This document shows, piece after piece, positions 1 to 27,133 of a DNA stretch of 64,000 nt. The number at the start of each line of letters is the position of its first letter. Position 1 is the stretch's first letter. Made by a program: the position numbers and the translations under genes. The notes under the pieces were generated by a model. It worked only from the letters and a program-made list of their open reading frames with translations, did no database searches and had not been told where the DNA came from. This DNA comes from Drosophila pseudoobscura. Taxonomy: Eukaryota > Arthropoda > Insecta > Diptera > Drosophilidae. Where the stretch lies: NCBI RefSeq assembly GCF_009870125.1, contig NC_046683.1, positions 1,984,001-2,048,000 of the forward strand, in the 5' to 3' direction.

Positions 1-26
1 AATGCGGCCGTTTATCCTGTCGGGCC

Positions 27-15259
<15,233 letters not shown>

Positions 15260-15360
15260 CAAGTATCCCGCACGGTCTTCATTCACGCACTTCGTTGAAC
15301 ACACACTTACTTTTTCTTTGGATTTTCTGTTTTTCTTGAATGCTCTTCTTTATAGGTGGC

Positions 15361-15420
15361 TGGCACGTTATCGTGATCGATGCAAACGATAGATCGATAA
15401 TGCACTTGATCGAGATGGTA
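15361..15420 (-). promoter_or_regulatory. DRE-like ATCGAT cluster upstream of nonC
   Basis: Three ATCGA(T) motifs lie within about 55 bp, roughly 110-160 bp upstream of the nonC ATG. One of them, TTATCGAT on the minus strand, matches seven of eight bases of the DREF site TATCGATA. DRE-type promoters are typical of housekeeping fly genes, which suits SMG1. Assignment as the nonC promoter is inference from position. Confidence 0.45.
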
Positions 15421-16050
15421 CGGTCGCGACGACCACTATCGTTGGTGATACTATCCGCAAATGAAAATCCGCTCGCAGAGAACTCCAAGAAGCAGGAGAG
15501 GATTTACTGTTTTACTTTTTACTTTTTTGAATAATTTTCTCGGGGCTGGTGTAAAATTCGGTTTGCCTTTATAGCAGCACAGACCGAATGCCTGCCAAAA
15601 CGTTTATACAACTGTCGCATTGCTGGAAAGTAGTTCCTCTTAGATTCTTTGCCTACTAGATTTAAAGAAATTTGAACACAGGACACCTTTCCAAAACAAT
15701 CGGGGTATTCGCGTAAGTGGTGAAGCGCCGAACTGTAATTAGCGGTTGCACACAAAGGCGGGACTTATTTATGTATATTTCACGAAATGAGACAAGACTT
15801 AAGCTCTTGGATTCTTCAATTAGATCATTAATTATGTTATCAGTTAAAAAAACTTGCTATTTTCCTTAATTGAATCGTTTATATCAAACAATATATATGT
15901 AAGTGCCCAAAATGTATACATTTTTGTATAGAATTACTCTTATCAGCAGCTGTTAATTGTATATATTTTGTTGAAGCAGCTGATTGAGTCGATAACATAT
16001 GAAATCGAAAACATTTCGCAAAATTACCCCCACCTCTGGGCAATACTAGT

Positions 16051-16058
16051 TATCGATA
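16051..16058. promoter_or_regulatory. Perfect DRE (TATCGATA)
   Basis: This is the palindromic binding site of DREF. It lies about 800 bp upstream of the nonC start and 1.9 kb upstream of the Usp16-45 ATG. Immediately to its right are a Motif 1-like core read on the minus strand (CAGTTGTGAC) and several Motif 6-like words. It looks like a second promoter cluster rather than a lone match. Confidence 0.5.
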
Positions 16059-16095
16059 TCAGTTGTGACTGGTATTTTTTGATTTCAAAATTGAG

Positions 16096-16141
16096 CCGAC
16101 GGTATATTTACGGTATATTGGTATATAATGGTATATTTGAT
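16096..16141 (+). promoter_or_regulatory. Cluster of Motif 6-like GGTATATT words
   Basis: Four GGTATAT(T/A) words occur in about 45 bp, the last followed by TGATCAAT. The same string, GGTATATTTGATCAAT, recurs about 1 kb to the right at 17133, next to the Motif 1 element. Motif 6 and Motif 1 commonly pair in fly TATA-less promoters. Confidence 0.4.
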
Positions 16142-16676
16142 CAATTTCAACTATTCAATCAAATTTTCGAAGTTATATTCGGTTAGGGCTCTCTTTGAAT
16201 CATCTATGAATGGCAATGAGTGCCAATCCATGCACAACATTCGCAGCAACATTCAATTTGTATGGGCCAGATTCATCTGCCGACAAACGAACGAAACGAA
16301 CAACATTCTGCATACTCTAGGGAATGTGTTTTATAGAATGGCGTAAGCTTTTTTCATCGCAGGCTCTAATGAATGCGGAAACGAGTCAGTCTCTGTTTAA
16401 AAGGTATTTTAACGATATTTCAAGGAAAGTGGTCTTCTTACAGAGACCAAAAATTGGTATCGGAATCAGAATATATATATGTATGTAAAAAAGACTAATC
16501 AAATGCATGAATACAATTTGAAAAAAAAATGATTAAATAGGTTTTAAAACAGTTTGGAAAACAGTATCTTTGTAGAAAGTTAACGAAATAGGGTATACAA
16601 ATGGCCTAACTCCGGTTGACAAGCAACAAGTCTTCAAATACCAAGAACATTGACGTGACAACATTGCGACTGTTGT

Positions 16677-17005
16677 TTTTGCTTAACTTTTTTGTTGAAA
16701 CCTTCTTTTGGTCCAAACACGATAAAAGCAAGGGCTGAAAACTAACCGATCTTATAGAAAATTTGTTCATCAATGGGATAAAACTATGTGGGCAGTGCTG
16801 AGGGTCTTGGTCAGCCAGAATTATTCAACGAAATATCACATTGAGCAATAGTTACAATTATTCTCTTACGTTGGTTGACCTTTTTCGCTAAAACCGTTTT
16901 TTAGACAAAATCCAATAAAAGAAAGTCTTTTAAATAAGCCAGTCAAGTAAAAAATTGATTGATCCATCGGATAAAATGATGTGTTCAGAGCTGAGGTTAC
17001 TAGCT
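16677..17005 (+). repeat. Two diverged tandem copies of a ~125 bp segment
   Basis: Copy one is about 16677-16804 and copy two about 16877-17005. Shared landmarks in the same order are AAACC followed by a T-rich stretch, ATAAAAG, a GGGATAAAA/CGGATAAAA block, TATGTG/GATGTG, and GAG/GCTGAGG at the end. Identity is low enough to mark an old duplication. Its origin was not recognised. Confidence 0.5.
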
Positions 17006-17155
17006 AGCAAGTAATATTTCACGGAATATGAAAATCGAGGAATATGTATAATAGAACTTGAATTCGTCAGTATATTTACGGTTTACTTTAAAAATGAGAC
17101 CGTATATTTTGGACTATTTCTGTTGGTTGGTCGGTATATTTGATCAATAAATCCG

Positions 17156-17166
17156 CGGTCACACTG
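17156..17166 (+). promoter_or_regulatory. Ohler Motif 1 (M1BP) core promoter element of Usp16-45
   Basis: CGGTCACACTG fits the consensus YGGTCACACTR. A Motif 6-like GGTATATTT lies 24 bp upstream, at 17133, which is the usual arrangement. It sits about 760 bp before the Usp16-45 ATG, leaving room for a 5' UTR with an intron. A plausible 5' UTR acceptor, TTCCTTCCAG, ends at 17884. Confidence 0.6.
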
Positions 17167-17926
17167 GTTAAAATACCCAGAGGTATACACCTACCACCTA
17201 CTTACACATGTATATGCAATCGAAGGTTTAATGTGCAACGCATTTTGCATCGACTAACTCAAGGTAAACCATAACAAAGCCAAGCTGTGAACAAAAACTA
17301 GGGCCAAAATCTAAACAGAGATGGCCTGCAACAAAGCGAAACAAAAACGACATGTTTCTCGGAACAACGTTGCTCTCGACCTCTAATGTCGCAGAGTCTA
17401 CCTATGCTCTGCCACTGCCTCTACCTCGGTTGGCAGCGACGCGCGACGGCGGTCCGTGTGGAGTGTGCGTACGAATTGTGCAGGAATTAGGTTGAATTGA
17501 GTGGCCCTACGCCTGACCAACCCTCTGTCCGGCCAGACAACAAAGCGTCCGTACGTCCATCGTGGGGTTTTAGGTGGTTGGTTTGAGGGGGAGGGTGGGG
17601 GCGTGTGCCAAATATGGCAGCAGCCACGGCGGGCAAATGAACTTAACCTCAAAGGCAACGTGTGACGAAAGATTGCGCCCCAACGGACGGGATACCCAAC
17701 ACAGAACACACGCACACAAATGAAAACGAACTTAATTTGTGTCTCCAAAGTGTCAGATCAGATCAGAGAGTCGACGTAGTCAGGGCAATGGCCAACGGAG
17801 GCAATAGAAAAAGCTCCAGCCAAAAACAAAGACACCATCGAGGCATCTGCATATCTAATCTCGCTCCATTCTTTGTTCCTTCCAGAGCGCGCCAAAAAGG
17901 GGGCTAGAGCGAAGCAGCTGCTCGCC

Positions 17927-20900
17927 ATGGGGAAGAAGCGTCAGATGGACAACCACGACAATGCCAGTTCAACGGACTCTGGCCAGGAGGATAGCCACGG
18001 GCAGACGATCGGGGCCAGCGGCTCGGCAGGCGCTGCTGGTGTTGGCAGTTCGGGGGCCGATGGCCCCATGACCAGCTGCTGCCAGCACATCAAGAAATCG
18101 GTGGATGCGGCCCGACTGCGGCGTCAACTGAAGGCCACCGGCCTAGTCTACGAGTGTTCGCAGTGCCAAAAGAATCAGGGCGCTGCCTCCGGTTCGGGAT
18201 CAGGCTCAGGAGACCTGGACTGCGACTTTGAGATCGACAGCACGCTCTGGCTGTGCCTCAAGTGCGGCACCCAGCTTTGCGGGCGGTCACGCAAGCAGCA
18301 CGCCCTCCAGCACTATAAGGTAAGAGCACCAGCCTGCCTGCCTGCCTGCGCTCAGTTTTTGTGGCTAATGGACACGCACTTCTCGTTTGCAGACACCACA
18401 CTCGGACTCGCATGCGTTGGCCATGAACACAAGATCCTTTGAGATATGGTGCTATGGCTGCGACAACAAGGTCACCCCCAACTCCCGCAAGAACCTGCTC
18501 GAGTGCGTCGAGCTGGTGAAGCGTCTGGCCCAGAAGCCACCCGCCGAACCGCCCGTGGAGGCCCCCACCGTCATCGCCGTGGCCACCCCCAGTCCGCCCA
18601 CTATAACCGACATCGAACTGAAATTTAAATCGGCCCTGCAGACGCTTGGACCCATTGTGCCCATGACGGGTGGCTCCTTTGAGGATATCAACAGTGGCAT
18701 CAGCGGGGGCAACCTAACGGCCATACCCCTGCCGGCACCGCCCGGAGCCACTGCCCTCACCAGCAGCAGCCCTGTTCGAGGCATGGCCACGGGGACCGAC
18801 TCCACCGCCGGCGGTCCAAATCCCCCAGACTCGCCCAAGAGCGAAGTTGAGCGACTGCCGCGCGTCCGCGGACTGACCAATTTGGGCAACACTTGCTTCT
18901 TCAATGCCGTGATGCAGTGCCTCGCCCAGACCCCGTTCCTGCTCAGTGTCCTCCGCGAGCTGTCGGAGCCAGGAGAGGAGTAAGTGATCGCGAGAGGAGA
19001 GCCATGAAAAGATCTCTAACTGAATCGCTCTTCCATCGCTTCCACAGATTCGTGCTGCCCGGTGGGAAGTTCGACTTCAAGGACAAGGGCTCCACCGAAC
19101 TGCCGATCATCCGGGGTACCCTCTCCTCCTGGGGTAGCCTCACATCGGCCTTGGCCAATGCCCTCGAGGAGCTGCAGGTGGGTGGTGGTGTCTTCACGCC
19201 CCGCAAGCTCTTCGACAAGTTGTGCGCCAAGTGTCCGCAGTTTACGGGCGGGGACCAGCACGACGCCCACGAGCTGCTGCGGCAGTTGCTGGAAAGTGTG
19301 CGTAACGAGGATCTCAAGCGCTATCAGCGCGTCATCCTGCAGAACCTCGGCTACAAGGACCAGGACAGCCAAAACGTATCGGAGGAGATGCGTCGGAAGT
19401 GCAAGATTTACGGCAAACAGGCCGGCGACCGCATCCTGCGCCCGGAGCAGGTCTTCCGCGGCTTCCTCGTCTCGACGCTGACCTGCCAGGACTGCCACAG
19501 CGTCTCGTCACGGCACGAGTACTTCCTGGACATGTCCCTGCCGGTGGCTGTCGAGAAGCCCCAGCCACCGCAGCGGCGCAAGCCCAGTCCCGAGAGCTCG
19601 CCCTTCCCCATCAGCGGCCAGACGCAGACCCAGAACCAGAACCAGTTGCAGTTGCAGTCCCCGACCAAAATAAACACCAAGTTCACGACTCCCGAGGATG
19701 GCAACCCCTTCGCGGCGGACGCCTCCTCCTCCTCGTTCTACCTGCACGCCAACCAGCAGGAGACAGTCGGTCCGTCCAAGTCGCAGGTGAAAAAGGATAA
19801 GGAGCGCGAGCGCAAGGCCAAGCGGGCGGCCAAACACCTTCGTTACAAGCAGGCCCAGAAGCTCACCCTCAAGCTTAATGGGAACGGAACGGGCAGCCAG
19901 GCAGATGCCGATTCCGAGGCGAACAATGAGCTGGATGCCGTCGACACAGGGACGGGCGGCGGCGACGGGGATAGCCAGACGACCAGCGATGGCCAGGGTC
20001 ATCACAAGGAGGAGCTAATTTCCTCGAGCTCCACCACATCGGAGAATTCGGACGCCGATATTGAGGATAATTTGGTGGAGGAAACGGCAACGACCAGGGA
20101 CAGGGCCAAGACCAGAGGAGTCGCCGGTGGCTCATCATCCGCTTCATCCGCTCAAGGAGGCAACAGCAGTAGCAGCAGCAGCAGGTTTTTCACCGACACC
20201 AATGGGAACGCCCAGCCGTTGGGCGAGAAGCGGGATGACACGCCGGAGAACATGGACAAGGACTCCCTCGAAGAGGACGAGAACGGTAAGCAGACCTTCG
20301 ATGGGGGTGATCCCCTATTCTCTATCCAATTATTCTCCTTCCACATTCCACAGACTCAGGCATAGCCACTAGTCCGTTGCCCAGCGGCATCAGTAAAACG
20401 ACGACGACCACCACCACTACCACCACCGCCGCCAACAACAATGAGGCCTCCAGAAGTCCACAGCAGCAGCGGGAGCGGAGGAAGGAGGACGGCCGATCAT
20501 CTGCGGACATAGTCACAGCAGGCGTGAGCGAAGTGGGAGCCTCCTCCATACGGCAAATCTCGGTTGAATTGGACCTGCCACCGAACGGAGTCGTCCGAGA
20601 AGAGGCGGGAGAGGCGAATACGGATAAGGTTGCTAAGCTCCAGCTGCAGGAGATAGCCACCCAACTGGCTTTAAGTGACTACACCTTGGAGGCCACAGCG
20701 GCAACGACAGCTGCAGCTTCGGCCACAGCCGAAGGAGTGGCAGCATCAGCAGCGGCGGCAGGAGTAGCGGCAGCTGCAGCAGCGGCAGCAGCAGCACGCG
20801 CTAAGCGCGTGCGAACTTACAGCTATTCGGACTGGAGCACCACGATAGCGCCGCGGTACCAGTGCGAGGACGGAGAGTGCTCTGTTCAGTCCTGCCTCAA

Positions 20901-21663
20901 CAGCTTCACTGCCGTCGAGCTGATGACCGGCCAGAACAAGGTGGGCTGCGACAGCTGCACGCAGCGTCTGAATGGGAACGATCCGAAGGCAAAGTCGGTC
21001 AACACGAACGCCACCAAGCAGCTGCTGGTGTCCAGCCCGCCGGCGGTGCTCATCCTACACCTGAAGCGCTTCCAGCTGGGTCCGCGCTGCATATTCCGAA
21101 AGCTGACGCGGCCGGTCAGCTACCCAAACATGCTGGACATTGCCGCCTTCTGCGGGTCCAAGGTTAAGAATCTGCCCAATATCGATCGCAAGCAGAAGAA
21201 ACTATTGTACGCTCTATACGGTGTGGTGGAACACTCGGGCGGTATGTACGGCGGTCACTACACCGCCTACGTGAAGGTGCGGCCCAAGGTGACGCCAGAG
21301 GACAAACGCTGGAAGTTCTTGCCGCACGGCAGCAAGGCCGAGCTCGACCAGGACGACGATCAGCTGAAGAAGCTGGAAGAGTTGCTTGCGAAGGAGAAGG
21401 CGCGGGAGCTGCACTTGAACTCGATGAACGACAGCGACGACTTCACCAACTCTAGCAGCAATTCATCTACCTCTGAGGAGTTCAATACCAACCCCAATGG
21501 ACTCGGACCCGGCCAGAAGGATAAGCAGGAGGATGAGGCTGCCAATGTCCAGGCACCGCCAGGAAAATGGTATTACGTATCAGACTCGCGGGTTCAGGAG
21601 GTTAGCGAGGACACGGCGCTCAAGGCCCAGGCCTATCTGCTCTTCTACGAGCGCATCTACTAA
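17927..21663 (+). CDS. Usp16-45: Ubiquitin carboxyl-terminal hydrolase, USP16/45 type
   Basis: Cysteine protease that removes ubiquitin; USP16 and USP45 act on histone H2A and in DNA repair. Exons 17927-18319, 18393-18979, 19048-20285 and 20354-21663 join in frame to 1,175 residues. An N-terminal ZnF-UBP domain (CCQHIKK near residue 50, CSQCQKN, WLCLKCGTQLCGR, HALQHYK, then CYGCDNKV across the first intron) has the order seen in human USP16. The catalytic Cys box GLTNLGNTCFFN has its Cys near 299, GGDQHDAHELL is the QQD-type box, and the His box GGMYGGHYTAY has its His near 1041. The UCH domain is split by long acidic, Ser- and Ala-rich insertions (about residues 480-780), normal for USP16/45. 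The start at 17927 follows a decent ACC/GCC-type context (CTCGCC); upstream codons in frame are not ATG. Promoter: Motif 1 at 17156. Confidence 0.93.
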
Positions 21664-22810
21664 TGGGAAGGAAACTGGGACTAGCCCAGTCCTAGGACTG
21701 GCCCTAGGGACAACGACTACTACTAGGCACTACGGAGGGGAGGAGAAGGAAAGGAGGAGCAGCCATCGTTCCATTATACGATAGTCCTATGAAATAATTT
21801 TTACATGGATAATCCATTTTACTAGTTTTGTTATATTTTCTTTAGCTCTCTCACTCGCTTTTTCTTTTTTTTAACATTTGCATTTTTTGTTATAATCTAG
21901 AAGGAAAGTAAGGAGCACGGAAATGATAGGTTTAGGAGTAAGACAAAAAGAACAGAAACAGAGGCAGAGATCAGCCACTGGAAAGTTGAAATAGGCACTA
22001 AAAGGCCAGAGTAGAGTAAAGTAAAGTAAAGCTCGAGACGTAGACGTAGTGATCACAGCGACACAGAGAGACACACACGCCAAATGCATTTGTTTTATAT
22101 CCCGATCCGAAAAAGGTTTAACCATTTCGAAACTTCGTTTATTGTGTGGCGTTTGAAAGGCTTTAGTGGAGCCAGCTTTAGTCGGCCAGCTTTGGAAACG
22201 TTCTCTAGAGATTGCAGCAGGGAGATTGTAGTAGGACCTCCTTGCTTATGAACAAAATGTTGTAGAAGGGAAATTCAGAAAAAATAGAGATATAATGTTA
22301 AGATATAAAATATATTTTGTACTCAAAAACGACATAGAAAATGGCGAAAAATAGAAAAAAAAAATAGAAACGGATGAGGTTTATTATGAGTATTGCAATG
22401 TTTATTAGTTCTAAGTTAATTGGTTTAATTTTTGTCTGTGGTCCAATCATCATCACCAAAAGCATTGCCCTCTGAGAAGACAAGACCGACCCCGTCGTGG
22501 CTTGTGGATGTGAGACTAGTGGGCTAGTGGACGGTGCGAAGTGAGTGCAATCAAGACAGCAAAAAGCCACGAAAAAACAAAAGCAATTACAACCACAATG
22601 TGTTTAGTGTTACGAGAAAATCGAACATAAAGAACAAAAAGAAAAGTATCAATCGAAGCAGACCCCAGAGGTAAACTATCTAGTGAAACTATCTAGTGTG
22701 TGAGGGGAGGGGTAGGGGGATCTATTTAGTATATCGTAAAGTAATCTAATACGAATACGAATACGAAACAACAACCAATTGCTCGCTTCTGCCAATAAAT
22801 GTAACTTGTA
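21664..22810 (+). other. Probable 3' UTR of Usp16-45
   Basis: AT-rich, non-coding tail with AGTAAAGTAAAGTAAAG-type words near 22013-22030. A good AATAAA lies at 22794-22799, so the UTR may be about 1.1 kb. No reading frame of note is present. Confidence 0.45.
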
Positions 22811-23834
22811 TCGCGGTATATTTAAAATACAACACAATACTTTATATATATATATATATTTACTCTATATGTAATGGGCTATATATACATACATACATAC
22901 ATACATACAATACACAACATATATACAATCGTAGATATTTACAATTCCGGAGTAATTAATTAAATTGAAATTTGTCGCGGAGCTAGTAGCAACGGAAGGA
23001 ATTCGATAGACGGCAACGAGAGAGATTTTTACCATAGGGAAACATACATAATTAATTATACAAACACACCATTTACATATATTACACATAGGGTTAATTA
23101 TCGATCTAATTACAATTACAATTACAATAATAACTTACCTTCCATGGACTCTATGTATAATAAAGAGAGAAACGATTTGAGATACAGTCGTGTTTTCCCG
23201 ATGTCGCTGCCGCTGCCGCTCCATACGATAGCATTCGAAGCTAGGCAAAAGCCTTAGGGTAGGACACTGCCTAGTCCTTTGATCCGACCACCTATTTTCC
23301 AAGGCGGACCGAGGGGCGCTGCCGCACATGCTCAGAGTAACGAAGGAGACTTCTCAACGAGGCGAGAGGGGATATAAATGCCAAAACTTTTCTTTCAAAG
23401 TCATTGTACCCGTGGTAAGGGTATAAAAACCATTAGCCATTGTAGAAAAATGATGGATGAAAGATGAAAGATGAATGACGGCATAACCGGATATAGCCGG
23501 AATAAAACTATCTCCACTCGTTTGTTAGACTCCCATCGTATGCAAAATAGCTCCGGAGTGATAAATGAATTCTGGGAAATCCCGATCTTAATCGTAGATT
23601 GTATCGTTGTAGTTCATCCCGCTTCCCCTTTCGTTGCATAAGAGGCAACACGCCAACAAAGCGGGTCCGCTTATCGGGCACTGAGCATCTGCCCCATCCC
23701 GACCCGGAGGTGGCCAGGTTCACACTCGCAATCAGATGCCACACACACTCGCCAGAGCCAACCCAACGCAAAAGTCTCAGTCCGAATAAGAATCAAAGTC
23801 AGAGTCAGAGCTGGAGCTCTGAGTCAGTCGCACG
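22811..23834. other. Intergenic spacer with TA and CATA microsatellites
   Basis: A TA run is at about 22844-22860, a CATA run at 22886-22909 and an AATTAC run at 23109-23128. No gene or strong promoter was seen, although the lysozyme promoter must lie at the right end. A TATAAAA word at 23422-23428 is more than 400 bp upstream of the lysozyme ATG, so it is an uncertain candidate. Confidence 0.5.
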
Positions 23835-24437
23835 ATGAGAGCAGCGGCGCTTGCATTGTTCTATCTGGGTCTGGTTCTGGGTCTGCTGTGGGTCTCTCCC
23901 GGGGCACTGGCCAAGCGGTATCTCCGCTGCGAGCTGGCCCGCAAGCTGCTCGACCGGCACGGCTTTGAGCGCAGCCTTCTGTCCAACTGTAAGTAGAATG
24001 TGGGAGTGATTGTCTCTAGAGCCAATGGAATTTTGAATATTCTTGGCTTTTAAAACACATCCCCACCGGCCGCAGGGATCTGTCTTCTGGAGCACGAGAG
24101 CGAACTGGAGACGACCCGAACCACTACGAACCCCAATGGATCGCGCAGCCTGGGCCTGTTCCAGATCAACAGTCGATACTGCCAGGAGGGGAGACGCGGT
24201 GGCATCTGCAACGTCAAGTGCGAAGGTCTGGATGACAGTCTCGATAGTGGATCGTAGAAATATGTCTCCTCACACTTCGCTTCTTTTGTAGATCTCCTCG
24301 ATGAGAATCTGATCGAGGCGGCCGTCTGTGCCAAGCGGATTCAGACCACGGACGGGTTTCGTCATTGGAATGGCTGGCAGCGCTACTGCCGCAACACCCA
24401 GAACCTGCCCAATCTGAAGGTCATCTGTGGCATCTAG
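23835..24437 (+). CDS. Secreted c-type lysozyme-like protein lacking catalytic Asp
   Basis: Exons 23835-23988, 24076-24225 and 24292-24437 join to 149 residues with an uncleaved signal peptide of about 26 residues (hydrophobic to ALA/KR). The GH22 (c-type lysozyme) fold is shown by eight Cys at the family spacing, WICLLEHES with the catalytic Glu at residue 57, GLFQINSRYC, and CAKRI near the end. The second catalytic residue, Asp52 of hen lysozyme in the GSTDYG motif, aligns with Ser76 in GSRSLG, so normal muramidase activity is doubtful. The protein may bind carbohydrate, have altered chemistry, or act in sperm or gut as other non-catalytic lysozyme relatives do; that is inference. Intron phases are all 1. 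Length matches the family. It sits alone, downstream of Usp16-45. Confidence 0.9.
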
Positions 24438-26782
24438 GAAATGCCTGTACTAAAGGGGTACATACAGTGCGCGTCGCTAACATAAGATCACCACTCTGAA
24501 TCGGAGTACGAGTGTGGAACATTTTTGGGAATAATACAATATACTGAATGTACATCAAATTCTGCTGATGGGATAAGTAGAATAAGCCTTTTTTTGTCAC
24601 TTCAATGGAACCTTTTGTTGCAACTTTCAAGATCCTTGATTTGAACATGTTTATGTGTATATTTTGTTCTTATATATACATATGTATATGTAAGTAGAGC
24701 TCTTACTGTTTTATGGTATGGTACTTCGATGATATTCATCTTTACTTTTGGATTGTTTTCGAAGTCTTTCTGGAGAAGATTATATTCAAAGGGTTTATTC
24801 CTCCTCATACGACCAAATTGACTTATTTTATTTATTAAATATATGTGAATACTTGATTTCCAATAAACAACTCCATATATTGATTCAATAGCTTTCTTGT
24901 TATGATTCCAGAGTTCCAAATTATGGCGGCGTTTCTGCTTTGGTAGGGTCTTTGCATTGCCTTACAATATGGCATTTGAGAAGATCGTACATATATGAGT
25001 CTTGCCTTTCAGCTTTCATATTGGCATATGTCCAGCTCCTGTCTGAAGCCTGTCGAAATGCTATGGTGTTTTGTTAACAATACAAATCGGCTCGAAAGAT
25101 CTCAATTTTCTTCTTTATGGTGCTATAAACGTGAACCAAGGTGTTCCCAATCAGCAATCTCTCGGTCTCCCTATATCAGTCGGGACGGGTCTTTCAAAGC
25201 TTTCGCTCTCGCGAGTCTTTATCAGCCAGAGAACACCACTCGGCGAGCAGAGAGCCCCCACTCTCTGGCTCTCTCTCCCAGAAGCTCTTTCGCTCCGATT
25301 TCATTGAGACTCATTAACACAATTGGGGAGCTTACACTCAATCGGGGCTTACGTGGGGCTTTTTGGACTCTGTCCCCTTCGAGGGGATTTCATTTGTCAT
25401 TTGACGATACCACCCGCTCCAGAGCAGCTGCTCCCCACCCGAGTACAGTTTTTCGTTTCAATTTGGCAACGTGTTCAAAAAAAACCAAAAGTAAAAAAAT
25501 AAAAATTGCAAAATTATGAAATTTAGTAGAACAAAAGTCTATTGAATATCAATAAATGTTGAAGAATACATACATAAATGAATAAAGACCAGTGCCCAGT
25601 GCCAGAGATACATATAAACGCTCCATATACATATATGTATATATATACATAAATATACAAAGCAGATTTCACGCAAATTTGCAAATAAATGATTTTGTGT
25701 TTGATCTCAAGCCCTGCGCTCCCCTGCCCTTGTTCCTGCCCTCCCCTGTCCTTGTTCCTGCCATTGAACCCCACCCCTTAAACCCCCAAACCCCCAAACC
25801 CGTAAACCCCCTGCTCGTCCATTTGTGACTCACATGATGATGGAAACCGGGTATGCTTGTTTTTTGAAGCCACTCTCTCAATTTCCCCTCCGACTAGACT
25901 CTGATGATCAGTCGTGAAGCTACCGTGGGCCCCAGTTGAAGCCTGAAAAATAAATCCCAGTGGTTAACTTTTTTTTATGTTTTCTGTGTTGAAGTTGGCC
26001 CCAGACCCAGACCAAGACCCAAAACCAGAGCCAGACCACAAAATATCGTATGATGGTGGCTCATGAACACATACATATGCACATATGTTGATATGTTGTG
26101 AGTGACTCACGAATGCAGATTTCACAACAAAAACGGCCAAGGTCTATTTTCTGATATGATGAAATTCGCATAGTCAAGTGGAAGAAGATAAGTTTTTCGG
26201 ATGAAGAACTCATACGTGTCGATCTAAATTGTGTGTTGCGTTGCCCAGTTCCGATTGTGTGATCGCTATATACCAATGCGAACAAGTGATCTCTAAAGTT
26301 TCCGAAAAGAATTGCCAGTAAATATCTCTTTTAGGTATTGTATTTGGGAATCTGTAAGGGAGAAGATCACTCCATTGTGTTTATATTTGTGCTTAAAATA
26401 CAATACGTTGCAAGATCTCAATTCTGTGATCTGCCTGTGTGATATTTACCTGATACAAAGATACTGAAGAGAATGAATATGTTCTTTTAATTGTGAAATG
26501 ATCTGAGGATTCATCAATGAGAGATCTACATCTAGTAGACTGCGGTTCCTAGTGTATTTCAATTCATCTGTGAAATGAAGCTAAATAGGAAGTTATCTTA
26601 GAGATATTGTGATGGATATATGTATACTGATCAACAAGAATAAGTTCAGCCCCTTTGAAGGTTGGTGTGTGAAAATAAAGCTAAATATGAACTAATAAAA
26701 ATATCTCTTATAAGAGAAAATGTATCCATGAGTTTGATTTGTGATATGTCTATGCTATGAACTTTTAAATGGACTTTACTGT
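24438..26782. other. Intergenic region, no gene seen
   Basis: Repetitive, AT-rich sequence. A C-rich stretch of repeated CCTGCC/AAACCCCC words lies at about 25715-25812. From 26.2 kb rightwards the sequence becomes dense in GATC-containing words and merges into the hairpin repeat array. Reading frames are short and uninformative. Confidence 0.6.
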
Positions 26783-26783
26783 C

Positions 26784-27133
26784 AATTAAATGCATGAGTG
26801 ATCCCTTTCAAGGAGTGATCATGGAGCATTCATGTTGATTAAAATGACTGATCCCTGCCTGATCCCGAAACAGTGTTGCGACCCTCACGATTCCCAATGA
26901 TTCCCGTCCATTAAGACGGGATTATAGAAACAAAATGATCAACTAAATGCATGAGTGATCAATACAACAAAGAGATCATGGAGCATTTATCTTGATGCTG
27001 AAATTGAATCAAGTCAATGCATGAGTGATCCCTTGGATAGAGGGATCATGGAGCATTGCTTTTGATCTGTTGATCTTTCCTTAAAATCAAGTAAATGCAT
27101 GAGTGATCCCTTGGATAGAGGGATCATGGAGCT
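26784..27133 (+). repeat. Four-copy hairpin-forming repeat array
   Basis: Copies start at about 26786, 26942, 27014 and 27092. Each begins AATGCATGAGTGATC and ends ATCATGGAGC(A/T)TT. In copies three and four the middle reads GATCCCTTGGATAGAGGGATC, so each unit can fold, with AATGC pairing GCATT and GATCCCT pairing AGGGATC. Copy spacing is irregular (70-160 bp). Related GATCCCTG and CCTCACGATTCCC words follow copies one and four. The family was not recognised; it could be a satellite-like or MITE-derived array. Confidence 0.75.

Larger units (their letters stand above)
15540..17155. other. Divergent intergenic region between nonC and Usp16-45
   Basis: No gene seen. It is AT-rich and contains a perfect DRE, several GGTATATTT (Motif 6-like) words, and two diverged tandem copies of a ~125 bp segment (16677-17005), listed separately. 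Short reading frames here lack any family resemblance and are not annotated. Confidence 0.6.

Noticed and set aside
25715..25812. AAACCCCC-type words resembling telomere repeats
   Set aside because: Drosophila telomeres are not made of such repeats and the words are irregular; a simple C-rich tract is the better reading.
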